A DNA stretch of 64,000 bases from Paramecium octaurelia. Taxonomy: Eukaryota > Ciliophora > Oligohymenophorea > Peniculida > Parameciidae. Made by a program: the position numbers and the translations under genes. This document shows positions 11,944 through 24,976 of this stretch, piece by piece. The notes beneath the pieces were generated by a model that did no database searches, was not told the DNA's origin, and saw nothing but the letters and a program-made list of their open reading frames with translations. Position 1 is the stretch's first letter; every line of letters begins with the position of its first letter. The stretch spans positions 252,747-316,746 of the forward strand of contig CAJJDP010000030.1 of the NCBI GenBank assembly GCA_905182995.1. Reading direction: 5' to 3'.

Positions 11944-14685
11944 TCAATTTTTTGGTTATTTTTTCTACTCGTTAGGATTCTTGAATCTTATATAAAAATC
12001 CTACTAATCATACTAATGTAAGAGTTTTCCCTTATTGTATCCATCATCCATTCTGTCGAGTAACCATTCAAACAATTACTTTTCAGAAACAAAGTCACTT
12101 AGATAGGCTAAAAATTATTTTAGTCTTAATACTTTAACATAAAGGATGTATTATAATTTCTTATTCAATAATGTCAAGGCAGACATTTCGCAATATAAAT
12201 TATTTAATATGATTTTGAATAAACTATTAAACTGATTTTTCATCTAAGAATTGTAGTTCAGTAATTAAATTAACATTCGCATCTTAGTATTCTTCAGTAA
12301 AAATGAAGATCACTCCCCTAGTATCAACAGTGAGGATTCTTGGATCATTATTTGGCAATGGATGAAAATTTGGAGCAGGTTTATTTCTTCTCAATATTCC
12401 ATGTTTTATTTAAGGTAAAGTAGTAATTAATTTGTTTATTGAATAAGCAAAATCTACTATTTTGGGATGTGGAGGTAAAATAGAACCTATAATGGTTTTT
12501 ATGATTGATTTAGGTTCTTCTATTACTCCTTTTTATTGGAGTTTATTAACATAATATTAATTTAATGATCTAAACATATAAATAATAAGTATTACTGATG
12601 AAATCTCATTATTTAAAATATATTAACATAGGCTGCTAATTGCTTTTCTTAAGAGTAATCAATAATTGTTGATTTTTATAATTAAGTTGTTTCTTGAATT
12701 AACTGAAAGTACTCCTTAAACCCTTATTCTAAAATGTCCTCCTTTATGGTATTCTTATCTACAAATTTCTTTTGGAATTCTCTGAATTTTTTGATTAGTT
12801 TTTCTGAAATTTCCATTAAATCTATAGAACTTCCAGTATATTTTTAATAATTATTGGCAGCTATAAATTAAAGGAAAATTGGGAAAGAATAATATGAGTT
12901 AGGTGTTAAATCCTTTTGTGATTCTAAGGGTATTATAAGTTAAGATTCTAATAACTATTAACTAACTTATTAAATTTCTAACTAATTTTTGCAGGCTTTT
13001 TAAAGATAATTTAAAATATCTTGACCTAAAACACCTATATATTCACTAAGCTTAGAAAGATTATAATTACATTTAATTGACGAATCCATATACTATTTTT
13101 CTTAATTAAATTTTCTCTATCATATCAGCTGAAATAGCAACATAATTTTCATCTTAAACTTATTCTGTTGTTTCAGGTTATAATTAAGGGCCTAATTGCA
13201 ATCTTTTGACCGATATTAGATTAGCTATGAAAAATCGAAAATAAAGTACTCTCATTCGGATGATCCTTATAAAATTAATTAATTTTTTCTTCAATACAGG
13301 GGATTGCTGCTAAGTCTTCAACAGTAGGCCTATTATTAGGATCCTTCTATAATGTTTTTTCTATTAGTTATTGAAGATCTAAGTCAACTGATGGATCCAT
13401 ATCGTAAGGCTTATTCTGTATCATTTCAAAAATAATTTAAATGTTATCATGTTAAAAGGGTCGTTTTAACATAACCAATTCATACAAGGCGCAACCTAAG
13501 GCCCATATATCAGATTTTTTCCCATAAGGTTCACCTCTAATGACTTCAGGTGACATAAAATAAGGAGTTCCTAAGAAGGTTTATGCAAAATTGGCATGGG
13601 TTCCTAATGCCTTAGAAATACCAAAGTCTCCCAATTTAATAACTTATTCTAAGAAGATATAAGTTAATTTAAACCTTTATTCAAAAACATATTCTGAGTT
13701 TTGATATCTCTATGAAGAATATTCTTAGAATGCATAAAGTGAATTGCTATTACTAATTATGCCATCCACGCTAATACTTAATCTTTGGGCACTTAACTTC
13801 CATATCTTGAATATTCAGATATTTTTTCAGTAAGAGATCCTCCTTCAGCATATTCCATGATTATATTTAAAGATTCATTTTCAGTAAAGCTTTCATAATA
13901 TTTAATAATTGTTGGAGCAGTTAGGACTCTTAGCAAACTCACTTCATTTTCAGCATTTTTTCTTTCTTATTCATTCATGAAAAAGGTTGGAATGACCTAA
14001 ATTCATTGAAATTTTACTTTCATGGCATATAATTCTTAATCAGTACTTTTTCTTACTAATTCAACAGAACCAGAAGCTCCTTTGCCTATATTTCTAACAA
14101 TTGTATAGTATCCTTTTTCGTTTTGGTTGTTCTAAGAAAAGTGTATATAATTTTTATACATTTCGTTACTTGGGCTTTTTTTTTACGAAGGTTTAAAGCC
14201 CTTAAAGTTTTTTAAAATTAACAGGTTTGACCATATAATCTTCTGCTCCTGCATTTAAACAAGCAGCCACTGTTTCTGTCTCATCATCACCACTCATCAT
14301 TATGACTGGAACGTCCTTCAATTTGTCAATACTTGATTCTCATAAAAAAATTTACGCTTTAATAATTTACAAAAGTTCTAAACCGGTCATTTCGGGAAGA
14401 CCCAAATCCAACAATATCAAATCAAATTCATTTTCTGTTTTCAGAAGTTCATCCCTTGCTTAAATACCAGTTTCACATGCAACTACTTGATAATTACATA
14501 ATTGTAATAAATCAATTAATGCTATTCCTATTAGATAAATTGCAATTAAGACTTTAGATGGGAGCATCTTCTGCTAGGAGTACATTTATAACTTCTTTAG
14601 CTTGTTCATCTCTTTTCACCCTTTACATAAAATTATTTAATAATTAATTCAATTCAAGACTAGAATATACTTTTAAATCATTCAT
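11944..14685 (-). CDS. Receiver - NEK-like kinase - DEP-like - DUF547 fusion, copy 1
   Basis: An 838-residue multidomain protein after removal of nine introns (25, 24, 28, 21, 26, 25, 25, 26, 25 nt); the spliced length is exactly divisible by three. Residues about 33-145 form a CheY-like receiver: acidic pair in LLAED (39-40), phosphoacceptor Asp85 in [11 protein letters not shown], Ser115 in VIMMSGDD and Lys137 in MVKPVNF. Residues about 168-432 form a NEK-type Ser/Thr kinase: GKGASG, Lys197, HRDIKTQN (Asp294), GDFGISK (Asp312), [10 protein letters not shown] helical DEP-like segment ([11 protein letters not shown]) precedes a DUF547 domain with [14 protein letters not shown] and [15 protein letters not shown] and DPRI. 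Everything needed for receiver phosphorylation and kinase activity is present. The next gene upstream is a tandem paralogue. DUF547 and domain order are solid; the DEP call is weaker. Confidence 0.9.
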
Positions 14686-15330
14686 TTTTCAGTTTTAATA
14701 AACTGCCAGAATTTTATTACAATTGAGATCATTTCAATACAAAAACAATATTATATATATAAAATATTCAAGCATTTATGATGTTTAAATTTTATACAAG
14801 GATTTAAACAAATTTTTAATAAAAACTAAAAAATTAATTTTAGATTATTAACATAAATAACCTTAGCCTTCAAATTGATTCGCTATTCTTAATTCTCATC
14901 TCTATTGCTTATCATCATATCATTTGATCTTATTTCCAACAAATTCCTAAATAATTTCTTACAGAATTCTAAGACTTTTAATAGAGTCAAATTATAATTA
15001 ATGTGTTACTTGGGTTTTTTTAAATAAAATGTAATTTAATGAATTAATAAATAAAAATTAAAAGCACACACTCCATTATATTATCCAAATATTTAAATAT
15101 TGATTATTGCAACATTATAATTTTTAAAACCATCTTTTTTATAATTTATTAAGAAAATTACATAGAAAAAATGGCCAAGATAATTATATAAGACTGGCTT
15201 CCATTTTTGATTTACATAAGCATTTTCTTGAATTTACAATATGCAGAAGTCGATGAGATATTCGATTTATTAGCATAAAAATTTTGATAACAATTTAAAG
15301 GCAAAAAGCCATAACATATGTATTAATCAA
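14686..15330. other. Intergenic gap between tandem kinase paralogues
   Basis: About 645 AT-rich bases between the start of copy 1 and the stop of copy 2. A short minus-strand frame near 14810-14920 (starting MMISNRDENQEQ) is coding-like but too short and unsupported. It may be a remnant of the duplication. Otherwise I see nothing. Confidence 0.4.
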
Positions 15331-18007
15331 TCAATACTTTGTTAAGACATTAGGATCCTTAAACAAAATAAAGAACTCTTTATTATCAAATTAATTGAGA
15401 ATCTTTTTATTGTCTTATCTCTCTTCAATATTTTCTAGTAACCATTCAATTAACTTTCTTAATGAACCAAAATCACTCATGTATTCTAAAATATACAATT
15501 AATTTACTTTGTAATAAGGGATGAATCACAATCTCTTATTCAGCTAGATCAAGTATTACATTTTTAGAAATAAACTATTATATTTATTTATAGATGTATT
15601 AAGTAACTTATCCTTCATCTAAGAAGATCAACTCTTAAGTAATTTATGATTATTAATCTTAATATTCTTCAATGAATAAAATGAAAATTCCTTTAATTTC
15701 TTATTATAAGATTCTGGGATCATCCTTAGGAAGCAAATGAGTATTCTCAGTGTTTTTATTTCCTCTCAAGATCCCATGCTTTATTTATCCTAAAGTAGTA
15801 ATTTAGCCACCTATACAGTAAGCAAATTCTGATTAAAGGGGACGAGGAACTATAACAGTACTAATTATCTATTATAGTAAATTGCAAGGTTAATTAATTA
15901 ATTCTTTTTTTTTCTGCAAATTTTAAACGTAATACTATTATAATGATCTAAAATATGAAAATAATTTACTGATGTAGTCTCATTAATTAATAAATATTAA
16001 CATATACTGCAAGTTTCTTTTAAGGAGAATAGTCAATCATAGTTGCTTTCTAGAGTTCTAATGTTTGATGAACTAACTAGAAAAAGTCGTTGAAGTTTTT
16101 ATTAAATGCTTCAAAACTTAATTATTTCTTATCTGTAATCTTTCTTTAGAATTCCTTGAATTTTCTAATGAGTTTTTTTAAAATAAACATCATATCTTGA
16201 GAATTGCTAGTAAATACTTAGTAATTATTTGCAGGTATGTATTCTAAAAACATAGGAAAAGAATAATAAGAAGTCGATATGAGTTATTGATTATTATTGT
16301 CGAGCGGGATTATTAAATGTTATTCAAGAAGAGTTGATACAAACTATTGTAATTCAGTTTCATTTTTTTTATCAAAATTTTGTTTAAGATAACTAAGAAT
16401 ATCTGATCCTAAAACTCCAATTTATTCACTAAATTTAATATAATTATTCTTACATTTGATTTACAACCCCTATAGTTATTTTTCTAAGTTAAACTTTATC
16501 TATCATTGCAGCCACAACCATTAGACAATTATCTTCTGGATTCTAAGAATTACCTCCATCATCGTTATTTTACCCAAGTTAATACTTTTTGAAAAATATT
16601 TAATTTGCTAAGAATATATCATATCCATACTTTCATTTGGATGATCAATATAAAATTAGTTGATTTTTTCCTCAATACAGGGAATGTTAGCCAAGTCTTC
16701 TACAAATGGTCTTTTATTAGGATCCTTTTGTAATGTTTTTTCTATGAGTATTTAAAGATCTGAGTCAACTGATGGATCCATATCATAAGGTTTATTCTGT
16801 ATCATGTCAAATACAATTTGCATCACATCATGTTAAAAGGGTCGTTTTAACATAACCAATTCGTATAAAGCGCAACCTAAGGCCCAAATATCTGCTTTTT
16901 TTCCATATGGTTCACCCCTAATGACCTCTGGAGGCATAAAATAAGGAGTTCCTAGAAAGGTTTATGCAAAATTTCCATGAGTTCCTAATGCTTTTGAAAT
17001 ACCAAAGTCTCCTAATTTAATAACTTATTCTAAGAAGATATAAGTTAATTTAAACCTTTATTCAAAAACATATTCTGGGTTTTAATATCTCTATGAAGAA
17101 TATTCTTAGAATGCATAAAATGAATGGCTATCACTAATTATGCCATCCAAGCTAATATTTAATCTTTGGGAATTTTTTAACCAACTCTAATATGCTCTGA
17201 TATTTTTTCATTTAATGATCCTCCTTCAGCATATTCCATAATGATATTTAATGAATCATTTTCAGCAAAGCTTTCATAATATTTAATGATTGTTGGAGCA
17301 GTTAGAACTCTTAACAGACTCACTTCATTTTCAGCATTTTTCTTTTCTTATTCATTCATAAAAGAAGTTGGAATAACCTAAATTCATTGAAATTTTACTT
17401 TCATAGCATATAATTCTTAATCAGTACTTTTTCTTACTAATTAGACACAGCCGAAAGCTCCTCTTCCCAAATCTCTAACTACTTCATAAAAACCTTTTTC
17501 ATTCGAATTGTTCTAGGTGTAATAATAAATTACATTTCTGTTTTTAGGTTTCTTTTTTACTAATTCTTGCAGACTTTAAAATTACTTAAAGTTTACTGGC
17601 TTAACTAAATAGTTCAATGCTCCAGCTCCTAAGCATGCAGCCACAATATCAGTTTCCCCATCTCCACTCATCATTATCACTGGAGTTTCCTTTAATTTAT
17701 CAATGCTATGTATTCATTTTTAAATACCTTTTGATGATTTTTAATAAGTCAAGTCCTCCCATTTCTGGCATCAATAAATCGAGTAGAATTAGATCGAATT
17801 CATTTTCACCTTTTAAAAGTTCATCTCTGGCTTCTAACCCATTTTTGCAAGCAATAACTTAAAATCCACATAATTATAATAAATCCACTATTGCAACTCC
17901 TATAACAGTTTAAAAATTCATGTACTTTAGAACAAATCGTCTTCCGCAATTAGTACATTCATAATCTCTTTATTTGAATCATCTCTTTTTTTTACCCTGC
18001 TTTACAT
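15331..18007 (-). CDS. Receiver - NEK-like kinase - DEP-like - DUF547 fusion, copy 2
   Basis: The tandem paralogue of the gene at 11.9-14.7 kb, 822 residues after nine introns (26, 22, 21, 21, 26, 23, 25, 22, 22 nt), all at the same nine positions as in copy 1. The N-terminal receiver keeps every key residue: LIAEDD, phosphoacceptor Asp in [13 protein letters not shown], Ser in VIMMSGDG, Lys in LVKPVNF. The kinase has GRGAFG, the AMK lysine, HRDIK and DFGISK. The C-terminal region has [11 protein letters not shown] (DEP-like) and [14 protein letters not shown] (DUF547). The start ATG lies just before [11 protein letters not shown], aligned with an internal Met of copy 1, so this protein lacks the 19-residue leader of copy 1. 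No frameshift or premature stop was found, so both copies look functional. Confidence 0.9.
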
Positions 18008-18439
18008 ATTTATATAAAAACTAAACTTAAAATGAAAAATAATTATTTATAAAGTAGATTTAAATCTTTAACTTTCTAATAAAGGACTAAACAGAAAGCT
18101 TAAGCATAGATATGAGTAACAAAATTTGAATATCAAGCTGATGGACAAAAAAATAGAGTCTTAAAGAATCACTAAAAAAACTGTTCTAGACAACAGTTAT
18201 TTAGCTTTATAATTTTATTTACAGCGATTTATAAACTTCTAGAAGATTTTAGCAATTACTTTTCAGGTTAGAATTAGGGTATTTTAAATATTCAGTTTTA
18301 AGGACGTGATTTGCTCTGAAATTGTTTTTCAACATTTATTTACATAAGATTCAGTTTCTCGTACAAATAAAAATAAATATAATTTGTAGGAGGATATTAT
18401 ATTAGAGGATAATCTAATAATGAATTATTTATATAATAA
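18008..18439. other. Gene-free stretch
   Basis: About 430 AT-rich bases between two minus-strand genes. It holds the presumed promoter of the downstream kinase gene. No reading frame or repeat worth naming was seen. Confidence 0.4.
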
Positions 18440-19481
18440 TCATTATAAAGGCTTCTTTTGTTAGCTAGAATCAAATTTTTTTTTAGCAAGTTCATGATAT
18501 AAGTCCTTAAATTTCTTTAAAAGCACTAGAAAATCATTATCGATGCATTCTAAACATGATTTTTGTAAAGTGATTTCAGTCTTATTCTCCTTGACTTATT
18601 TTTATATCTCCAAATAATTTTACTCAAATTAATACATTATGATTTTATTCTCCTATTAAAATCGAGTTAATTCTTAAGAAAAATAACTAATATATATAAT
18701 AGATTTGTTACTTAATATCCTATCTCGCTTATGATAAATGTGTTAGGAATTCTCTTTAATTTTCGGTTATTTCTTAGTTTGTTGAATATAGTTACTTAAT
18801 AAATTATTCATTTTAAAGTAGTCTATCTAAACTATCTTTTAATTCATCATTTATTAGCTATTAAAATTAACTTTCCTGTTATGATATTTAATTCATTTAT
18901 TCTGTTAATAGCTATAACTTATTCTAAAATGATTCCATCTTTTAACATAAATCATCTGTATTAGATCCATTTTTGATATCAGTTCTAATTATTACAGTCT
19001 TAGCTCTAGCAGCTGATGAGCGAGATCTACAAGGTTTTTTTGATGATTTCTAATCTATATCGAATTTTTGTTCTATTTGAGGAGAAATTGCATCAAGATT
19101 AGATAAATCACTAAATTTTCCTAAATAATGTGTTTCTATACTTTATTTAATTTGATCTGATTATATATCATCATTGTATTATTATGCAGCATATTATTCA
19201 GATAACTTCAATAGGTTAAATTAGGCAATTAAACATTCTCGATTATCCAATCTTTATTCTATTTCATACAATTTATCTTCAATCATTTTCAAAATTTGAG
19301 AAAATAATTATTTTTCTATTACTTCTTGTTGGCAATTGGCTTCCAAAAATAAGGACAGTCCTAAAGGATTGAATTGTTAAAACTCAGTTGGCTCTTTAAC
19401 TTGATATATTTTTGATTATTCATCTTGAGTAAATTATTTTTAGTGAGAGAATTCATTTTGAGTAAAATTTATTTATTACAT
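18440..19481 (-). CDS. Coiled-coil hypothetical protein (338 aa)
   Basis: A hydrophilic protein rich in Gln, Glu, Leu and Lys. One 25-nt intron is removed near the 3' third, giving 339 codons including the TGA. The N-terminal half has helical heptad character (LKMIEDKLYEIEQRLDNR). A short basic Ser/Arg patch follows (RSRSSAARAKT), then a second long coiled coil (MNQISQQESQFQQLIND; QKQVKENKTEITLQKSC). There is no signal peptide or membrane segment. Such proteins are abundant in ciliates as cytoskeletal or basal-body components, but nothing here fixes a role. The basic patch between the two coils could be a microtubule- or nucleic-acid-binding segment. Confidence 0.75.
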
Positions 19482-19842
19482 AAAATATATTAAGAGTAGT
19501 TTCATCAAGAATGAAGAAATATATTATAGAAATTAACATTAAAGAAATGTATAATTAAGTTGTTGATAGTTTACTTAATATTTTAATAATAAACTGAATT
19601 AGAAAATAAGAATTTATGAATGCCGATAATTTTAAAGTTTAGATGTTCTTAGATTTTATTCATTTAAAATCATGCGATAGTATTTATTTTCGAATATAAT
19701 AATTATTAGAAAAAAGAATGACTCTGCCCAACATATATAAAACTACATATAAATAGATAATTCATAAGTAATTAAAATCAATTTATTAGATTTCATTAAT
19801 AGTTTTATTGATAATGATTTTATGATAATATCAATGACACAT
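19482..19842. other. Gene-free stretch
   Basis: About 360 AT-rich bases separating two minus-strand genes. It contains the 3' flank of the lectin-like gene and the upstream region of the coiled-coil gene. No gene seen. Confidence 0.4.
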
Positions 19843-22800
19843 TCATACTTCAACGACATCTTATTATTAAGGTTCCTCATCATCATCGTAGATTTCAAGC
19901 AAGCCTTCTTATCTTTATGGAAGAACTCTCTTTCCTTATTATGGGAAACAGAAGCATTAAGTAGTTGGTAAAACAAATTACTTGTCTTACATCAATTACT
20001 TTCTTTTCTCTAATTCTTAAACAACATTGTCAATATTAGTCAATGAAACATTTTCATATTAATCACCACCTAAACAGATAGGACTATTAAAATAAAAGAA
20101 TCTATTACTCTTTCATTGGTGTGCAATCTTCGACTGGTTTAGGAGTTGGTTAATAAGTAATGTCACATGCGAAAAGATTCAATCCTTGAATAAATCCCTA
20201 GAAAGCATCTGTCAATTGATCTTTTCCATAGTAAAGAATAAGTGATGGAGCAACGTAATGGTTGACATTCTTGAATGATAAAGCTCCCTTTCCTTATGAG
20301 TGCTCAACAATGACATCAGCTTATCTACTCTTTCTAGAATAAGCAAAGTAAATATGGAACCAATCTTTCACAAAGGTCTTACCTTCAACAATCTACCTAA
20401 CTTCTGGGTTTCCAGATCTAATATTTAAAATATATATTAATACCCTAATTGATCAGTGTATGTATATGTGTAGAAGTTAAGAGTTTAATCTCTAGTATCG
20501 AAGTAACAACTGAGGGTATCAAAGTTAAGTGCATCTTCACCAGCTAGAGTGGATGTCAATCTGAATAACAATTAATCTTTTCCAGAGGTCTTACCATTCC
20601 ATTTGAACCATCCTTGAACAGAGTATTATTCAGTTGTTCCGAATCTGTCACCAGAATTAACTGGATTTCCATTGAATTATGAAGCCTTGGCTGAGACTGC
20701 TCTGATCAAACCCTTGCTTGAACAATCCTTTTAAGGTTGAGGATTGCAACTCAAACAGAATGGAGTGTATTCTTCTAATGTATCAAAGAATGATCCTGAT
20801 CCTAATCTTAAGACTGGTCTATGGAATTAACCATTGAATGAATAGTATCTGTTTTATGGATCCTTTCCACCAACTTAGAATAACAATTACTCCATTCTTG
20901 GATGTGTAACCTTAGCTTCTAAAGTGATTGGAGCTTAGTTCTCAATTTAATAGAATGCTATAGCCTTATATCTAGTGTAACTGAAATAAGTGTAGATCCA
21001 AACTCCTTCAATGTCTCCAAATGGTTAAGCTAATTCAACTAATTTCTTAGCTTTGTTATTAGCTGTAATGTAGAAGAAACCAACTTTTCCTTAGAAAATA
21101 GTTAATAACCCATCTCTAATATCTTTTGGTGTTTCCTTCTTGTTTGTAAGTCTGGCAATCAATGACCAATCTGGTCTTGCACCTTCATATTATCCACCTG
21201 CCAATCCAGTGTATCTGAACCAGAATCCATAACCATATTAAGTAGTGTCTTTCAAATCGTCTTTGTGTAATTCAACATGAACAACTGGACCTTTATCATA
21301 TTTAGCATTGATGATTCTGTTTGGTCCTTCAACACATCTCTTTTTGGGGGGAGGTGGTGTTGGAACTGGTCTCAAAGCTGGCTTAACATTTGTCAAGTAA
21401 GATCCTTTGCAGAAGAATACTTCAAGGTAAGCCATGAATCCACTATAGACTGGGAATTGTCTTTCTCTTCCAAAGTAGAAATAATGCTTTGGTGACACAA
21501 AGTGGTTGACATTAACGAAACTCAAAGATTTGGCATGAACATGTTTGAATAAGACTTAAGCATAGGCCTTTCTTTACTCTCTGCTGTATCCAAAGTAAAC
21601 GAAATGCCAGTGTAAATGTTGATCTTAATGTTGAACATATTGATGAGCATTGGGGTTACCTGATCCTTTCATATTAGCATATGAATATGTTGAGAAATGG
21701 ATTTGTCCTCCTTTTGGTTTACCTAACCAAGCAGCCAAGACTCTTTCGCCTAATAAGATTTATTATTTTCTTATGGGTGTATTGGATAATCTGAACATGG
21801 TATGCCAGTTCTCTTACAAATCTGTTTCTTCCCATTTGAACCATCCTTAAACTGCATATTCGTCTGGTAACAATAAATCAATAAATTCTTAGGTAGGTGG
21901 TGCATTGTTATCTTCGATGTCAACATATTTGGAATCTCTTACAAATTAATATGGAATCAATTTTTATGGTGCAACATATGGTTAAGGATTGCATGAAATA
22001 GCATATTACAAGAATTCTTATTCATTAATTAAATATGTTCCAAAACCAATTGCTAAGACTGGTCTGCTTATTTATCCATTGAATCCTGGGAAATCGAAAT
22101 ATTGACCTCCCAAAACAAATCTCAAATATTATGGAGTTCCTTAAGATGCTGGTAATGTCACTTATTTAACTAATTGACTGTTTGATTGTTTATAGAAACC
22201 GATAGCTTATTATTCAAAGGCTGAGTAACTGTAATAAACGTATGTCCAAACTGCCTCAATATCTCCAAACACTATAGCAGCTGTGGCTTCTTTTCTTTCA
22301 GGTTTATCATGTTAAGCACTGAAGATGTATTATTCTTAAGTCTAGAATATGGTTAACAATCTATCGCCAATCTTATCATCTCCATCCTATTGATTCTTTG
22401 TCAATTTAGCGACAAAGTAAGATTAGTCAGTTAAACCACTTTACAATTATTCTGGATATAATGTTAAGAATCTCATCCAAAAACCAAAACCATATTCATT
22501 AACGTCTTTTAATTTTTTAACTTCTGTTGAAACGGTTGGCTGATCAGCAGAGATTGAACTTGTTAAAACGATATCTGATCCAACAACGCACTTAGGTTAT
22601 CTTTATTATGGAAATGGAATGTCACAGCCTGCTTCTTCTGGCACTGGATGATCATTTTATCTATAATTTCCTGGGACTACTCTCTATTTAGATACTTTTC
22701 TTAATTGCTGTCTATCACTGCATTTATCTTTTTAGATTACAAATCTTTCTTTTTATTCTTTTATTCTCTATTGTGGTGATGGTTGAACTTATTAGGGTTG

Positions 22801-23420
22801 GGCTCTTGGTTAAGGTTATGTAGTTTATTAATATTAGTTTTATACTCTAGAAATTTGTTTCAATAAATATTCAATTAATCCATATAACATAGCCAGTTAT
22901 GATCTCTTCTATTCGAAGGATCCTATTAAGATCATTAATATTATTTAATACTTGATTCTATCACTCTTCTGATTTAGTCTGAAATTTGTCTGCTTTATTC
23001 GAATAAGAATTTTCTTTGAGGACCATTATATTAGTTTTGAATTGTCTACAATTACCCATCCATCTGCTCTAACTACTCATCGTATTATTGATCTTCCATC
23101 AAATCATCTGGAGTTGCTAACTTTATGGTCAAAAGATTTACCTGATATCATTTCATTGGTGAAATCAGAAAGTTCCTGCAGTTGCTTCATTTCTGCATCC
23201 AATTAACCTCCTTGCAACAACTCTATTATCTCACTCCAAGAATCAATGTCTTCTAGCATTTAAACAAAATCAGTGTTCTCACAGTCAAGTTCATTTTGCT
23301 AATCCAAAAGTGTTGTCAAATCATAGTGCACTGCTTGCACAAAGCAAACTAAGCAGTTTTTGAAGATATAATACCCTGCATTATGATAACACCTAATAAA
23401 ACTAGATGTTTTGTTCTCAT
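19843..23420 (-). CDS. Large secreted protein with A-B-A-B lectin-like (ConA/LamG-type) modules
   Basis: An 1148-residue secreted protein. Five introns (26, 25, 29, 26, 25 nt) are removed, and 3447 coding bases remain. It starts with a signal peptide (MRTKHLVLLGVIIMQVCFVQ). A Gln-rich helical linker with a basic stretch (RIKEQKERF) and Pro/Gln repeats follows. Four beta-rich modules come next in the order A, B, A, B. The A modules share a cysteine opening and GFGFWMRF / GYGFWFRYTG. The B modules share AVQGWFKW / SVQGWFKWNG and close with LSFVNVNHFV / LSFKNVNHYV and a cysteine. The layout suggests an internal duplication of an A-B pair. The fold looks like a concanavalin/laminin-G jelly roll. 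The C-terminus is acidic (EIYDDDEEP) with no membrane anchor. A cell-surface matrix or secretory-granule role is plausible. Confidence 0.85.
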
Positions 23421-23580
23421 TCTATCCGTTTTATAAAAAAAATAATTAATTCCAAGAGCCCCCTAAAATTTCAATATAAAGTGAGTCACTAAATTAAAGC
23501 CTATCCTAAGGATTTATATTGATAAGCTAAATAAAAAGCTGTATATTTAGAATCCCCAAGAAGGAGTAGTAATTTATAAA

Positions 23581-24083
23581 ATGAACAACCATCAATAGAA
23601 GTCCTGTTTATAAAATTTTCTGTATGGAATAAGTAGGCTAATATCTAAACGCAGAGATCAACTAAATAATAATTGCATATCCAGACAAAAGAACCACACA
23701 GATATATTGAATTAAGCAGGTTAATTGGAATAACCAACACATAAAATTGAATCTTATTAAAGTATGAATAATCTGAAAGGATTGAAATAGAAATCTCAAT
23801 TTACAGCAATTAGCTTCAAATAATAAATCCCTTTATAGATTATCCTAAGAACTTTAACTTGCCAAAAGATATGAGAAATAAATAATAGAAACTACAATAA
23901 AATTACATTTGGTGTTATAAAATACATTAAGTCAAAAACTAGCATTTCCCTAAGGCTAATTTTAGATCGAATTAGATGCCATCTTGGTAACAGTTAAAAC
24001 GTCTATCCAATTTGTACTTATCAAAGTAAGAAAATTTAATAACAGTTTAGTTCCTCAACCTATCAAATTTATTTTTAAAATGA
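23581..24083 (+). CDS. Small hypothetical protein (157 aa)
   Basis: Starts MNNHQQKSCLQNFLYG at the first base listed, 160 bp divergent from the lectin-like gene. Removing a 29-nt GTA...TAG intron in the first half joins two frames into 158 codons. The protein is basic and Gln/Asn-rich, with INPFIDYPKNFNLP and FPKANFRSNQMPSW as its more ordered parts. No signal peptide, membrane segment or known motif is visible. The clean splice and complete frame support a real gene; function is unknown. Confidence 0.6.
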
Positions 24084-24976
24084 CTTGTATGAATCTTTTA
24101 AGTTAACCTGTATTAAAAAAAATAATTTTTAGAAAGATATAATAATTTAGAGATTTTAATTATTGGACTTAGATTTATATCTTAGTTGTATTTGTAGATT
24201 TAGATTCTGTTTTAATGAAGTCTATTATGAATTAATACTTAAAGATGCCTTATTCCTTTATCACATTATCTAATATCTACTTAAAATATTAAATTTCTGG
24301 GAAATTTTAAGTTTTTTAATGTGAAACAAATATTTAATTTTCATTATATATTATGAAAATATTTATAAATCCTTTGTATTATATTTAGGTAAATAAAATG
24401 ATTCAATTTAATTAGTAATGGATTCCACACCAAAAAATTATTTAAACTATTATTCGAACTAATTTTAAAAATTCCCTGAAATTGAAGAAAAATCGGAATA
24501 TCTAAATTTTGGCAATTGAATTTAAGTGATTTTATAATTATTATCAAAATTTAAAAGGATGAATATTGAATATGATACTAATTATAATTTTCTGAAGAAA
24601 CATTATATTTATCAAATAATTTATTCTAGATTCATTTATAGTAGCAATAAGCTGAACTTGTGTTACAATTAATTACTGAAAATAATACATATTAATAAGT
24701 TGGAATATTTTAATTTCAAGACTAAATTTCATTATTATAATTTTTTGGAATTTGAAAAAAATGTTTATAAAAACTAGAGAGGATGAAAATAATTTCTTGT
24801 CAGTTAGCTTGTAAAAATAATGATAAAATGTCATTTTTATACTCCTTCTAAATAACTTTAAAAGTCGTTTTATGACAATATTATATTTTCTATGTTACTT
24901 TTAATTATTTTAGATCTTTATTAGAATAGCATTTGCTTCATTTGATTAGTTTATTTGAAGTTTTGGTATTGCGTAA
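24084..24976. other. Mostly gene-free, possible remnants
   Basis: About 890 bases. A plus-strand frame continuing to about 24330 (with QNDLYESFKLTC) and a 73-codon plus frame at 24559-24780 look faintly coding. They have no credible starts, introns or partners. I treat them as possible remnants. Confidence 0.3.

Noticed and set aside
21277-21495. Plus-strand ORF with tryptophan-rich sequence
   Set aside because: Antisense to a lectin-like module of the large secreted protein.
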